This document shows positions 25,673-33,629 of a DNA stretch of 64,000 nt, in pieces. How positions within the stretch are numbered: the stretch's first letter is position 1; every line of letters begins with the position of its first letter. The DNA lies in assembly GCA_965250195.1 (NCBI GenBank), contig OZ252295.1, positions 1,302,001 to 1,366,000 of the forward strand, in the 5' to 3' direction. A program made the translations under genes and the position numbers. The notes beneath the pieces are model-generated. The model saw only the letters and a list, made by a program, of their open reading frames with translations, did no database searches and was not told where the DNA came from. This DNA is from CAUZIR01 sp965250195. GTDB taxonomy: Bacteria > Chloroflexota > Dehalococcoidia > Lucifugimonadales > UBA2962.

Positions 25673-26707
25673 CTAAAGATCGCCCACGAGAACCTGGTCA
25701 GTCGTCGGGTCGCTGCTACCACCGGCGGGTTCAACGGTGATCGCAATGGCGTCAAATTCGCCTACCGGAGCCACTAGCTGGAGAACAGTTTGGCCGTACC
25801 CGGAAGAGTCGACCGTAAACGTTCCTCCGCTGATCCGCGACCCGTCCTTTATGAGCCAGATCTGGTACACCTGATCGTCGGGCAACGGGGGCAGGTCGAG
25901 TACCGCAAGAAGGCCGATGCGGCCGTCATCGGACATGAATATCATGCCCCGGGCCGACGCAGTTTGGCCGGCCGACCACAGCAGGTTCACGGAACGATCG
26001 GGTGCGGCGGCCATGTAGGTCAGCGTTCGCTGATCCTTGACGATGTCCATCATCTCGGATTCGTTTGTTGCCACCGTTTGCACCCGGCCGGCGAGTTCGG
26101 TCTGCTCCTCCACTACCTCAGCGAGCAATTCATCGACCTGCTCCATGACCGAGGTCTCTTCCTCGACGACGAGTGCCAGTTCCTGCTGCTCAACTGCGGC
26201 CTCTTCGACCCTCTCGCCCATTACCTGTAGCTCGTTTTGGGTCGCCGTCTCCTGTAGTGCCAGGGCCTCGACCGTCTGGGACAGTTCGGCCGCGTCGCTC
26301 TCGACCGACCCCAGCCGGCTGTCCAGCCACACACCGCCGCCGATCAGCAGTGCGATCGCCACCACACCGAGGCCCATCGCGGGATGTGCCCAGCGGCTGC
26401 CGGCCAGTGCCTTCACGCTGCGTGTAAAGCCGCCCGGGCCCTGTTCACGGGGCGGGGCCAACAGTGTCTGGGCACGTGAGCTGAGATCGGCATCGACGCG
26501 GGCGAACAGCGCCTTTGCCACCCGGTCGGGCACCGGCACGCGTTCGGCAGTTGCGGCCAATGACGCCATCGTCTCAACCGCCTCGGCCATTTCAGGATGG
26601 TCCTCAGGGCATTCGGCGCGGTGCGCCTCAAATTCTGCGCGCCGGTCTTCACCGAGCGCGCCGAGGGCATACAGTTCGTAGTCGTCTGTTATCTGCTTAC
26701 AGTTCAT
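25673..26707 (-). CDS. Anti-sigma factor, RskA family, with long coiled-coil insert
   Basis: A 344-residue single-pass membrane protein. The cytoplasmic N-terminus (about 1-75) is the sigma-binding domain with EDRRAEFEAHRAECPE; the usual zinc-binding HxxxCxxC is incomplete, with only one Cys after the His. A hydrophobic helix lies near residues 115-132. Then about 100 residues of Glu/Val/Gln-rich sequence (VEEAAVEQQELALVVEEE) predict a coiled coil, which is longer than in typical RskA. The extracytoplasmic RskA domain ends the protein (YQIWLIKDG, GGTFTVDSSG, ITVEPAGG). It is encoded 121 bases after the ECF sigma gene, its expected partner. Confidence 0.85.
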   Translation of the reverse strand: MNCKQITDDYELYALGALGEDRRAEFEAHRAECPEDHPEMAEAVETMASLAATAERVPVPDRVAKALFARVDADLSSRAQTLLAPPREQGPGGFTRSVKALAGSRWAHPAMGLGVVAIALLIGGGVWLDSRLGSVESDAAELSQTVEALALQETATQNELQVMGERVEEAAVEQQELALVVEEETSVMEQVDELLAEVVEEQTELAGRVQTVATNESEMMDIVKDQRTLTYMAAAPDRSVNLLWSAGQTASARGMIFMSDDGRIGLLAVLDLPPLPDDQVYQIWLIKDGSRISGGTFTVDSSGYGQTVLQLVAPVGEFDAIAITVEPAGGSSDPTTDQVLVGDL

Positions 26708-26828
26708 AGCTCTATCAATTACTAACGCAGCGCTCGCCCAAGCGGATTTCCGGTCTAGAGACTGGGTAAAGCCCCTTCATCCGGGTTGCCCGGTTCTGGG
26801 CACCAGGTTCGGGCGGGCTGGTGCTGAT

Positions 26829-27425
26829 TTATCCCATTACGTCGCGGCTCACCGTCGCTCTCAGTTTTTTTAGTGCCAGCCTCATTCGCGTTTTTACCGT
26901 CCCCAGTGGTTGTTCCAGGCGGGCAGCTATCTCTGTATGAGTAAATCCGCCAAAGTACGCCAGCTCCACCACCACCCTCTGTTCGGGTCTGAGCGTCTTG
27001 AGCGCCTCATCGAGGACTCCCCGCTGGAACTGGGCGGTGGCGAACCGAACGGGATCGGACGTGTCATCCGAAGGGATATCGAGCGTCTCGACCTCGCGTG
27101 AAGAGCGCTGCTGCTCCCTGCGTTTGCGCCGTCTTATCTCGTCGATGGCGCGGTGGTGGACAATGCTGAACAGCCAGGCAGTCACCTTGCCCCGCCCCTT
27201 CTTATAGCTCCCGGCCCTACGCCAGACATTGAAGAAGGCGTCCTGCGTCACCTCCTCCGCGGCACCGGGTTCCCTGAGAATCTTCAGGGCGAACGAATAG
27301 GCGGCCGTCGAGTATCGTCGGTACAGCTCCGCCAGGGCGTCGCGCCGTTGCTCGGCGATGAGGTCCAGCAGCTCCTCGTCGCTCAGTTCCGCCATTTCGG
27401 GCAGTTCGGGGGTTTGGTCGGTCAC
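26829..27425 (-). CDS. ECF sigma factor (SigK-like)
   Basis: A 198-residue ECF sigma-70 factor. Region 2 covers ALAELYRRYSTAAYSFALKIL and DAFFNVWRRAGSY (core binding and -10 recognition), region 4 has LRPEQRVVVELAYFGG and the helix-turn-helix THTEIAARLEQPLGTVKTR. It is paired with an RskA-type anti-sigma factor, as in mycobacterial SigK/RskA. I choose GTG 27425, just after a TATAAT, over an upstream in-frame start that would cross the promoter; ATG 27398 is also possible. The gap to the anti-sigma gene (26708-26828) holds no clear terminator. Confidence 0.88.
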   Translation of the reverse strand: MTDQTPELPEMAELSDEELLDLIAEQRRDALAELYRRYSTAAYSFALKILREPGAAEEVTQDAFFNVWRRAGSYKKGRGKVTAWLFSIVHHRAIDEIRRRKRREQQRSSREVETLDIPSDDTSDPVRFATAQFQRGVLDEALKTLRPEQRVVVELAYFGGFTHTEIAARLEQPLGTVKTRMRLALKKLRATVSRDVMG

Positions 27426-27434
27426 GGGGGCCGA

Positions 27435-27440
27435 ATTATA
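27435..27440 (-). promoter_or_regulatory. -10 box of the ECF sigma gene
   Basis: Perfect TATAAT on the minus strand (27440 to 27435). Expected transcription start is about 27428, only a few bases before GTG 27425, so the message would be nearly leaderless. No sigma70 -35 is found at 16-18 bases; TTGGAC is 27 bases away. Another sigma factor, perhaps its own product, might supply the -35 contact. Confidence 0.5.
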
Positions 27441-27523
27441 TCGGCAATCGATCTGGGGCGGGCACGGTCCAACCCGCGCCCCGCCTCGGCCACAGCCATT
27501 CACCTGCGAGGCCGCGGAGCGCG

Positions 27524-27552
27524 TTGACACCCCTACGGCTCGCCCATACACT
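27524..27552 (+). promoter_or_regulatory. Sigma70-type promoter for the SDR pair, probably leaderless
   Basis: Perfect TTGACA at 27524-27529, 17-base spacer, TACACT at 27547-27552. Transcription should start at 27559-27560, which is the GTG start codon of the SDR gene itself. The gene has no ribosome-binding site, in keeping with a leaderless mRNA. Confidence 0.72.
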
Positions 27553-27559
27553 CGCGGCC

Positions 27560-28342
27560 GTGAACAGGCCCATTTTGCCGCGATTGGAGGGAAAGGTCGC
27601 TATCGTGACCGGCGCCGCCGGTGGCATGGGCGCCGTTGAGGCAAGACTGTTCGCCCAAGAGGGCGCCGTCGTAATCCTCACCGACGTCCAGGACGAGCTC
27701 GGGCGCGGCGTCGCCGAGCAGATAACGATAGACTCAGCCGACCGTGGCGGGAGCGCCGGTTACCTTTCGCTCAATGTCGCAAGCGAAGACCAGTGGGAAC
27801 GGGTCATCGAGCACACCCTGCGGGTGCACGGTAGATTGGACGTGCTGGTCAACAACGCGGGCATCGGCGGCGGCGGCGATGAGGTCACCGACTTCACCGT
27901 CGAGCAGTGGGACAGGGTGCTGGGCGTGAACGCCACCGGCGTCTTTCTCGGTACCAAGCTCGGTGCTCTCGCAATGCAACGTACAGGAGCCGGCTCCATC
28001 ATCAACATCTCCTCCGTCTATGGGCTGGTCGGGGCAAACCGAGGGGCCGCGTATCCTGCATCAAAAGGCGCCGTCCGGGCGTTTACAAAGGCCGCTGCAG
28101 TGCAATTGGCCCCAGACAACATCCGGGTGAATTCAGTCCATCCCGGCTTCATAGACACCCCGCAGACGAGGTGGATGTTGGAAGATCCCGAGATCGTCCG
28201 TGAACTGAAAGACCGCACACCCCTGGGCCGAATCGCCACGCCCGAGGACATCGCCCCTGGCGTGCTCTACCTGGCCAGCGACGAGTCGGCGTACATGACC
28301 GGAGCCGAATTCGTCATCGACGGCGGGATAACGGCCCAGTGA
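27560..28342 (+). CDS. Short-chain dehydrogenase/reductase, copy 1 of a tandem pair
   Basis: A 260-residue classical SDR: TGAAGGMG cofactor motif, VLVNNAGIGGG, catalytic Ser in INISSVYGLVG and YPASK, ending in FVIDGGITAQ. The family includes 3-oxoacyl-ACP reductases, 3-alpha/20-beta hydroxysteroid and cyclohexanol-type dehydrogenases; the substrate is not known. Start GTG 27560 is fixed by the promoter just upstream. It overlaps copy 2 by four bases. Much of its sequence is nearly identical to copy 2 at the DNA level, showing recent tandem duplication. Confidence 0.9.
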   Translation: MNRPILPRLEGKVAIVTGAAGGMGAVEARLFAQEGAVVILTDVQDELGRGVAEQITIDSADRGGSAGYLSLNVASEDQWERVIEHTLRVHGRLDVLVNNAGIGGGGDEVTDFTVEQWDRVLGVNATGVFLGTKLGALAMQRTGAGSIINISSVYGLVGANRGAAYPASKGAVRAFTKAAAVQLAPDNIRVNSVHPGFIDTPQTRWMLEDPEIVRELKDRTPLGRIATPEDIAPGVLYLASDESAYMTGAEFVIDGGITAQ

Positions 28343-29097
28343 ATCGACTGGAAGGCAAGGTCGCTCTTATCACCGGCGCGGCCGGTGGCATGGGCGCGGC
28401 TGAGGCGAGACTGTTCGCCCAAGAGGGTGCCGTCGTAATCCTCACCGACGTCCAGGACGAACTGGGCGAAAAAACTGCCCGAGACGTTACCAAATCGGGC
28501 GACCCGGCCGTCTACCGGCGCCTCAACGTGTCGTCCGAGTCCGAATGGATCGAAACAATCGACTGGGTCGAGTCGTGTTATGGCCGACTGGACGTGGTGG
28601 TAAACAACGCGGGCATTTTCAGCGGTCGCGTCGGCCGCCTCGTCGACTACACTGCCGATGACTGGGACCGCGTCATCGCCGTCAACGCCACAGGCGTGTT
28701 TCTCGGCACCAAGCACGGAGCACGTTCCATGCGCAACGCGACCGGCGGTTCGATAGTCAACATTTCCTCGGTCTATGGACTGGTTGGCGCTGCGGGTGAG
28801 GCCCCGTATCCGGCTTCAAAAGGTGCAGTACGGTCATTTACCAAGGCCGCTGCGGTGCAATTGGCCCCAGACAACATCCGGGTAAATTCAGTTCACCCCG
28901 GCTTCATCGACACCCCCCAGTCGGCCTCCCTCATGGACGACCCCGTCGAGCGGGCCAAGCTGGTCGAGCGCACCCCCATCGGCCGCATCGGCACATCTGA
29001 GGACGTAGCGTGGGGGGTTCTCTACCTGGCCAGTGACGAGTCGGCGTACATGACCGGCGCCGAGTTCGTCATAGATGGCGGCGTAACGGCCTATTAG
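28339..29097 (+). CDS. Short-chain dehydrogenase/reductase, copy 2 of a tandem pair
   Basis: A 252-residue SDR closely related to the gene just upstream: same TGAAGGMGAAEARLFAQEG start, same ISSVYGLVG and YPASK active site, same AVQLAPDNIRVNSVHPGFID stretch, same FVIDGGVTAY end. Differences are concentrated in the region after the cofactor fold (IFSGRVGRLVDYTADD against IGGGGDEVTDFTVEQ) and in the substrate loop after HPGFIDTPQ, where specificity is set in SDRs. GTG start overlaps the copy-1 stop (GTGA). The pair may form a heterotetramer or serve two related alcohols. Confidence 0.9.
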   Translation: MNRLEGKVALITGAAGGMGAAEARLFAQEGAVVILTDVQDELGEKTARDVTKSGDPAVYRRLNVSSESEWIETIDWVESCYGRLDVVVNNAGIFSGRVGRLVDYTADDWDRVIAVNATGVFLGTKHGARSMRNATGGSIVNISSVYGLVGAAGEAPYPASKGAVRSFTKAAAVQLAPDNIRVNSVHPGFIDTPQSASLMDDPVERAKLVERTPIGRIGTSEDVAWGVLYLASDESAYMTGAEFVIDGGVTAY

Positions 29098-29153
29098 GCC
29101 CCTTTGGACGGCTTCGCCCCTTGGTTGGGTGATCCGAATCGGGGGTTCATCCG

Positions 29154-30401
29154 CTACGTCCGTGGTTTCTTAGGGGAAACCGTTCCGGCACCTACTTCGA
29201 AAAGATGCATGTCGGCTCTGCGGGCCGGTTCCACTGCATCAAGTTCGGCCGTCGTTATCAGGCACTGGTCGTAGCCCGCCACCCTGTCCAGTACCAGTTC
29301 TCGGCGCACCGGGTCCAGTTCCGATAGCACATCGTCGAGCAAGATTACGGGAGTCTCCCCCAGTTGCTCCGACAGGTATTCGGCCTCTGCCAGCTTGAGC
29401 GCTAGGACAGCCGACCGTGCCTGGCCGCGGGACGCGTAGCGAGCGGCCTCGGCGCCGTCGATCAGGATCCGCAGGTCGTCCCGGTGCGGCCCGACCGACG
29501 TATTTCCTGCGGCGGTGTCGCGGCGGCTGGTTTTGGCCAGCGCCGCCGCCAGCGCGACTGTGATGCCATCGGCATCCGCTCCCTCCGACGCCGGGACAGT
29601 GAAACTGGCCTCATAATCGATGTCCAGCTTCTGCGAGCCATTGGACAGGTCTGCGTAGACCGACGCGGACTGCCTTCTCAGCAACTCCATGGACCGGAAA
29701 CGGGCCGCCACAATGTACCCGCCGTCCTGTGCCACCCGCTGATCCCATGGGGCCAGTTCGCCCGTGCTTGAACGGCCGTCGCGGATGGCACGCAGCAGGT
29801 GATTGCGCTGGATGACGCCCCGTCCGTAGCGCTGGAGAGCACGCAAGTAAGAGCGGTCGTGCTGGGAAATGAGAATGTCCAGGTAGCGCCTACGCCCCGA
29901 TGGCGAGCCGTAGACCAGCTCCAGGTCCGCGGCCGAGAACAGCACCGCGTTGACCTCTCCTATCAACGCTGACGCAGTTCGGGGCGCGCCGTTCACCCTG
30001 AGCGTTTTTTGGAACGAGACACCGGTCCAATCGTCGGCGACGTTGTCGCGCCCGGTGAGTTCCGGGACAGGGTCGCCGCCGGGATTTCCGTAGTCTGCGG
30101 GCCCGAGCAGGTCGATCTGCACAGTTACCGTGTCTCCAGACCGGTCCACCGTCGCCGACACTACCGTATGCGCCTGCTCGCCTGTCCGGCCGGGACCCTC
30201 ATAGGCCTTGCCAAAGCCGACCAGCTCCCTGTCCACCTGTGCCCTGGGCGACTTGGCGACAGCCAACAGGTAGAGCGCCTCCAGCAGATTGCTCTTGCCG
30301 TTCCCGTTGGCGCCGTGAAGCAGGCTCACGCCGGGGCTCAAGTCGAGCTGAAGCGCGGCGAAGTTGCGAAACCTCTTCAACGTGAGGTGAGAAAGGTGAA
30401 T
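29154..30401 (-). CDS. recF: DNA replication/repair protein RecF
   Basis: An SMC-like ATPase that loads RecA at gaps through RecFOR. Walker A is GANGNGKSN; the ABC-type signature and Walker B (ILLDDVLSELDP) near the C-terminus are intact, as is the SVGPHRDDL segment. The first standard start (TTG 30380) would cut off the first beta strand (IHLSHLTLKRFRNF) that opens all RecF proteins and has no ribosome site. ATT at 30401-30399 restores that strand and has GGAG nine bases upstream; I therefore propose ATT as start (415 residues). It follows ligA by 36 bases. Confidence 0.88.
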   Translation of the reverse strand: MHLSHLTLKRFRNFAALQLDLSPGVSLLHGANGNGKSNLLEALYLLAVAKSPRAQVDRELVGFGKAYEGPGRTGEQAHTVVSATVDRSGDTVTVQIDLLGPADYGNPGGDPVPELTGRDNVADDWTGVSFQKTLRVNGAPRTASALIGEVNAVLFSAADLELVYGSPSGRRRYLDILISQHDRSYLRALQRYGRGVIQRNHLLRAIRDGRSSTGELAPWDQRVAQDGGYIVAARFRSMELLRRQSASVYADLSNGSQKLDIDYEASFTVPASEGADADGITVALAAALAKTSRRDTAAGNTSVGPHRDDLRILIDGAEAARYASRGQARSAVLALKLAEAEYLSEQLGETPVILLDDVLSELDPVRRELVLDRVAGYDQCLITTAELDAVEPARRADMHLFEVGAGTVSPKKPRT

Positions 30402-30437
30402 GTTTTCGATCTCCGACTTCGGCCCGTGTGGTCCAGT

Positions 30438-32477
30438 CTATTCGCTCACTGAGAGCGCCTTGATAAGGCCCAAAAACTCGTCCTCGTCCAGGATCTCGAC
30501 GCCAAGTTCTTGTGCCGACGCCAGCTTGGACCCGGCGTCCGCGCCCGCTACGAGATAGTTTGTTTTTTTACTGACGCCCCCGCTGACGGCGCCGCCAAGA
30601 CCTTTAATGCGACCTTGCACATCGGACCGGCTGAAGCGCTCCAGTCTGCCTGTGACCACGAACCGCAGCCCCTCGAAGATCTGCGGCTCTGGTTCACCCG
30701 GGTCCTCATCACGAAGATTGACGCCGGCCTCCCGGAGCTTGCCGACGACGGCCCGGTTCGTCTCGTCCGAAAAGTAGTCGGCGACGCTGGCCGCTATCTT
30801 CGGCCCTATGCCTGGCACCGCCTCGATGTCCTGCGGAGAAGCATCCATCACCTCGTCGATGTCCCGGAAACGGCGGGCCAGCAGTTCGGCCACCTCGGTG
30901 CCGACGAACTTGATGCCCAGCGCTACCAGCACTCGCGCCAGTGGCTGGCTCTTGCTGGCGTTTATGGCATTGAGCAAATTGGTGACGGAGATCTCGCCCA
31001 TGCGATTTGTGGTTAAAAGATCATCTCGCCGTTTGTGCAGGGAATAGATGCCGGCGGCATCCTCAATGAAGCCCTGCGCCAAAAACAGCGCGACCTGTTT
31101 TTCACCGAGCCCGTCAATGTCCATCGCGCCCTTCGACACGAAGTGCTCAATGAGCCGGGTGAGCTGGGCTGGACAGCTAGCGTTCATGCAGTACGAGCTA
31201 GCCTCGTCCTGTGGCCGGACCACGTCATGGCCGCACACCGGGCATCGTTTTGGCATGACGAACTTGCGGGGTCGGCCGGTGCGCCTCTCCGGAAGAGAAC
31301 GGACCACCTGCGGTATCACCTCACCCGCCCTCTCGACGATCACCCGGTCGCCCCTGCGCAGGTCCTTGGACCGGATGTAGTCCTCGTTGTGCAGCGTCGC
31401 CTGTTTCACCGTGGCCCCGTTAATGACTACCGGCTCTAGTACTGCATAAGGGTTGATGGTGCCGGTGCGGCCCACGTTTACTCTTATGTCCAGGAGGGTG
31501 GTCTCACGCTGTTCGGCGGGGAACTTGTAAGCGATGGCCCAGCGCGGCTCCCTGCCGACGTGTCCAAGGTGGTGCTGATAGTCGAACCGGTTCACCTTCA
31601 CAACGACGCCGTCGCAGGCGTAGTCCAGGTCGTCCTTGCCCTCTAGCCACTGCCGGTAGTAATCGACCGCCTCTTCGGGAGAGCCGACGAGCCGGTTGTG
31701 CGGGTTGACGCTGAAACCCAGGCCGGACAGGTACTGCAGCGTGGCGAAGTGCGTATCGGTCGGGACCACGTCCTCCGGGTACCCAAGGGAGTAGACGTAG
31801 ATGTCCAGCGGCCGCTCGGCCGTGGCGGTGGGGTCGATCTGCCGCAGCGACCCGGCGGCCGTGTTGCGCGGGTTGGCATAAAGGGGCAGGCCCTCGGCCT
31901 CCCGTTTGGCGTTGAATTTTTCGAACTCTGAGATGGGGAACAGAACCTCGCCGCGAACTTCAAAGGTGGCAGGATAATCCCCCACCACGCTCTTGGGCAG
32001 ACGCTCAATCGTGCGCAGATTGGCCGTCACGTCCTCGCCCACGCGGCCGTTGCCACGGGTCGCTCCTCGCGTGAACTTGCCGTCCTCGTAGGTAAGGGCT
32101 ACGGCGAGGCCGTCGTACTTGAGCTCACACGCCATCTCGAAATCGTCTCCGATCAGCTCGGCGGCCCGCCCATGCCACCCGAGCAGGTCTTCGGGCTCGA
32201 AGGCGTTGCCCAGGCTGAGCAGAGGCACCGGGTGGGTGACCTCGGAAAAGCCTCTCGAAGGCGCGGCCCCGACCACCTGAGTCGGCGAATCGGGGCTGGC
32301 CAACTCCGGGTGATCGGCCTCCAGCGCCCGCAGTTCCTGCATCAACACGTCGTACTCGGCGTCGCCGATCTCGGGCGTGTCCTGCCCGTGGTACAGTGCG
32401 TTATGGTGCAGAATCTCGGCGCGAAGCTCGGCGACTTGTTCGCTGACGTTCGTTAGTGCACCGGCGCCATCTACCAT
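30438..32477 (-). CDS. ligA: NAD-dependent DNA ligase LigA
   Basis: A ligase of about 679 residues that seals nicks using NAD+. Domain Ia holds the NMN-binding YHGQDTPEIGDAEYD; the adenylation Lys is in CELKYDGLA; the OB fold, a four-Cys zinc finger (CPVCGHDV, CMNASCPAQ), the helix-hairpin-helix array (GIGPKIAASVADYF) and a C-terminal BRCT domain (FEGLRFVVTGRL) follow. Start is uncertain: ATG 32477 is preferred, 20 bases after the cysteine synthase stop; a start at 32507 would overlap that gene. It is upstream of recF in the same run. Confidence 0.95.
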   Translation of the reverse strand: MVDGAGALTNVSEQVAELRAEILHHNALYHGQDTPEIGDAEYDVLMQELRALEADHPELASPDSPTQVVGAAPSRGFSEVTHPVPLLSLGNAFEPEDLLGWHGRAAELIGDDFEMACELKYDGLAVALTYEDGKFTRGATRGNGRVGEDVTANLRTIERLPKSVVGDYPATFEVRGEVLFPISEFEKFNAKREAEGLPLYANPRNTAAGSLRQIDPTATAERPLDIYVYSLGYPEDVVPTDTHFATLQYLSGLGFSVNPHNRLVGSPEEAVDYYRQWLEGKDDLDYACDGVVVKVNRFDYQHHLGHVGREPRWAIAYKFPAEQRETTLLDIRVNVGRTGTINPYAVLEPVVINGATVKQATLHNEDYIRSKDLRRGDRVIVERAGEVIPQVVRSLPERRTGRPRKFVMPKRCPVCGHDVVRPQDEASSYCMNASCPAQLTRLIEHFVSKGAMDIDGLGEKQVALFLAQGFIEDAAGIYSLHKRRDDLLTTNRMGEISVTNLLNAINASKSQPLARVLVALGIKFVGTEVAELLARRFRDIDEVMDASPQDIEAVPGIGPKIAASVADYFSDETNRAVVGKLREAGVNLRDEDPGEPEPQIFEGLRFVVTGRLERFSRSDVQGRIKGLGGAVSGGVSKKTNYLVAGADAGSKLASAQELGVEILDEDEFLGLIKALSVSE

Positions 32478-32497
32478 GTCGTGCGGCCCGGCGGGCC

Positions 32498-33448
32498 TCA
32501 GTCCCACATGCCGGTGCTGAAGTACCGTTCGCCCAGGTCGTTAAAGATCGTCACGACCCTCGCGCCCCTTTGTACGGCTCGATCAATGGCCGCCACCCCG
32601 ACCGCCGCCACGAGGTACGCCCCCGACGACTGGCCCACGAACACACCCCGAGATGCCATGACCTTGGCCATCTCGACCGCCTCGTCCAGGCCTACGGAAA
32701 CGCGCTCGTCAATAACGCTCTCGTCCAGAATCTCTGGAACGAGGTTGTCCTCGTCGAGAGGCTTGAGACCCTCGATGCCACGCCAGTCACCGGGCTCAAT
32801 GCAGATGACTTTGATGTCCGGGTCATGCTCTTTCAGGCGCCGGCCCACCCCCGTTATCGTTCCTCCTGTACCCACTCCTGCGACGAAATGGGTCAGGTCC
32901 TGCATCTGGCTGAGAATCTCTGTGGCAGTCGTCTCATAGTGGGCGATCCAGTTGTGGTCGTTGGCGTACTGGTTGCAGAAAAAATACCGGTCCGGGTCGG
33001 CTTCGTAGCGGCGCTTCACCTCGCGCATCGCCTCGTCGTACCCCAACAGCGGGTCCGTCTCGATGATCGTCGCGCCGTGTGCGAGCACGCGCTTCTTGCG
33101 CTCCTCAGAGGCGTTGCCCGGCATGACCAGCTCGACCTTGCGGCCGATGACCGCCCCGATCATCGCGTAGGCGATACCGGCGTTGCCGGAGGTGGAATCG
33201 ATGAGAGTCTTGTTTTCGGGCAGGTCCCCGTCGAGCACCGCCTCCACCATCATGCGCAGGACCGGCCTGTCCTTAATGGAGCCGCCAGGGTTGAGGTTCT
33301 CCAACTTGGCGTAGACCTGCAGGTTACGTCCGGACCCGTTCGTCTCGCCGAGTCCAGAAAGGTCGACCCTAACCAGAGGCGTATCGCCGATAGTGCCGAG
33401 CAGTGGGTAATCGGCAATGAACTCGAGGTACCGAGCCTTATCCTTCAA
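32498..33448 (-). CDS. cysK: Cysteine synthase family PLP enzyme
   Basis: A 316-residue fold-type II PLP enzyme. The Schiff-base Lys is in PGGSIKDRPVLRM, the substrate loop is TSGNAGIAYA, and the phosphate-binding loop is GTGGTITGVG. It makes cysteine from O-acetylserine (or O-phosphoserine) and sulfide. The absence of a C-terminal CBS pair argues against cystathionine beta-synthase; CysM-type use of other sulfur donors cannot be excluded. It lies between gyrB and ligA, separated from gyrB by an intrinsic terminator. Confidence 0.87.
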   Translation of the reverse strand: MKDKARYLEFIADYPLLGTIGDTPLVRVDLSGLGETNGSGRNLQVYAKLENLNPGGSIKDRPVLRMMVEAVLDGDLPENKTLIDSTSGNAGIAYAMIGAVIGRKVELVMPGNASEERKKRVLAHGATIIETDPLLGYDEAMREVKRRYEADPDRYFFCNQYANDHNWIAHYETTATEILSQMQDLTHFVAGVGTGGTITGVGRRLKEHDPDIKVICIEPGDWRGIEGLKPLDEDNLVPEILDESVIDERVSVGLDEAVEMAKVMASRGVFVGQSSGAYLVAAVGVAAIDRAVQRGARVVTIFNDLGERYFSTGMWD

Positions 33449-33548
33449 TGGGGGTTGCCTTCTTTTACTGCGGGATGTCGCTCGCGGATGGGCGCCTGGC
33501 GGGCCGGGTGCCTACAGGGCAGGATATCGCTCACCACTACGCCCGTGC

Positions 33549-33581
33549 AAAAACGAGGACCGGGCCAACGGCCCGGTCCTC
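33549..33581 (-). terminator. Intrinsic terminator of gyrB
   Basis: GAGGACCGGGCC (33555-33566) and GGCCCGGTCCTC (33570-33581) form a perfect 12-bp stem with a three-base loop; on the minus strand it is followed by GTTTTTG (A-run 33549-33553). It lies 50 bases after the gyrB stop. Confidence 0.88.
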
Positions 33582-33629
33582 CATTACGCTCACGCCAAAC
33601 CCCGGGGCGGCCTCCGGCCGACCCGGCCA

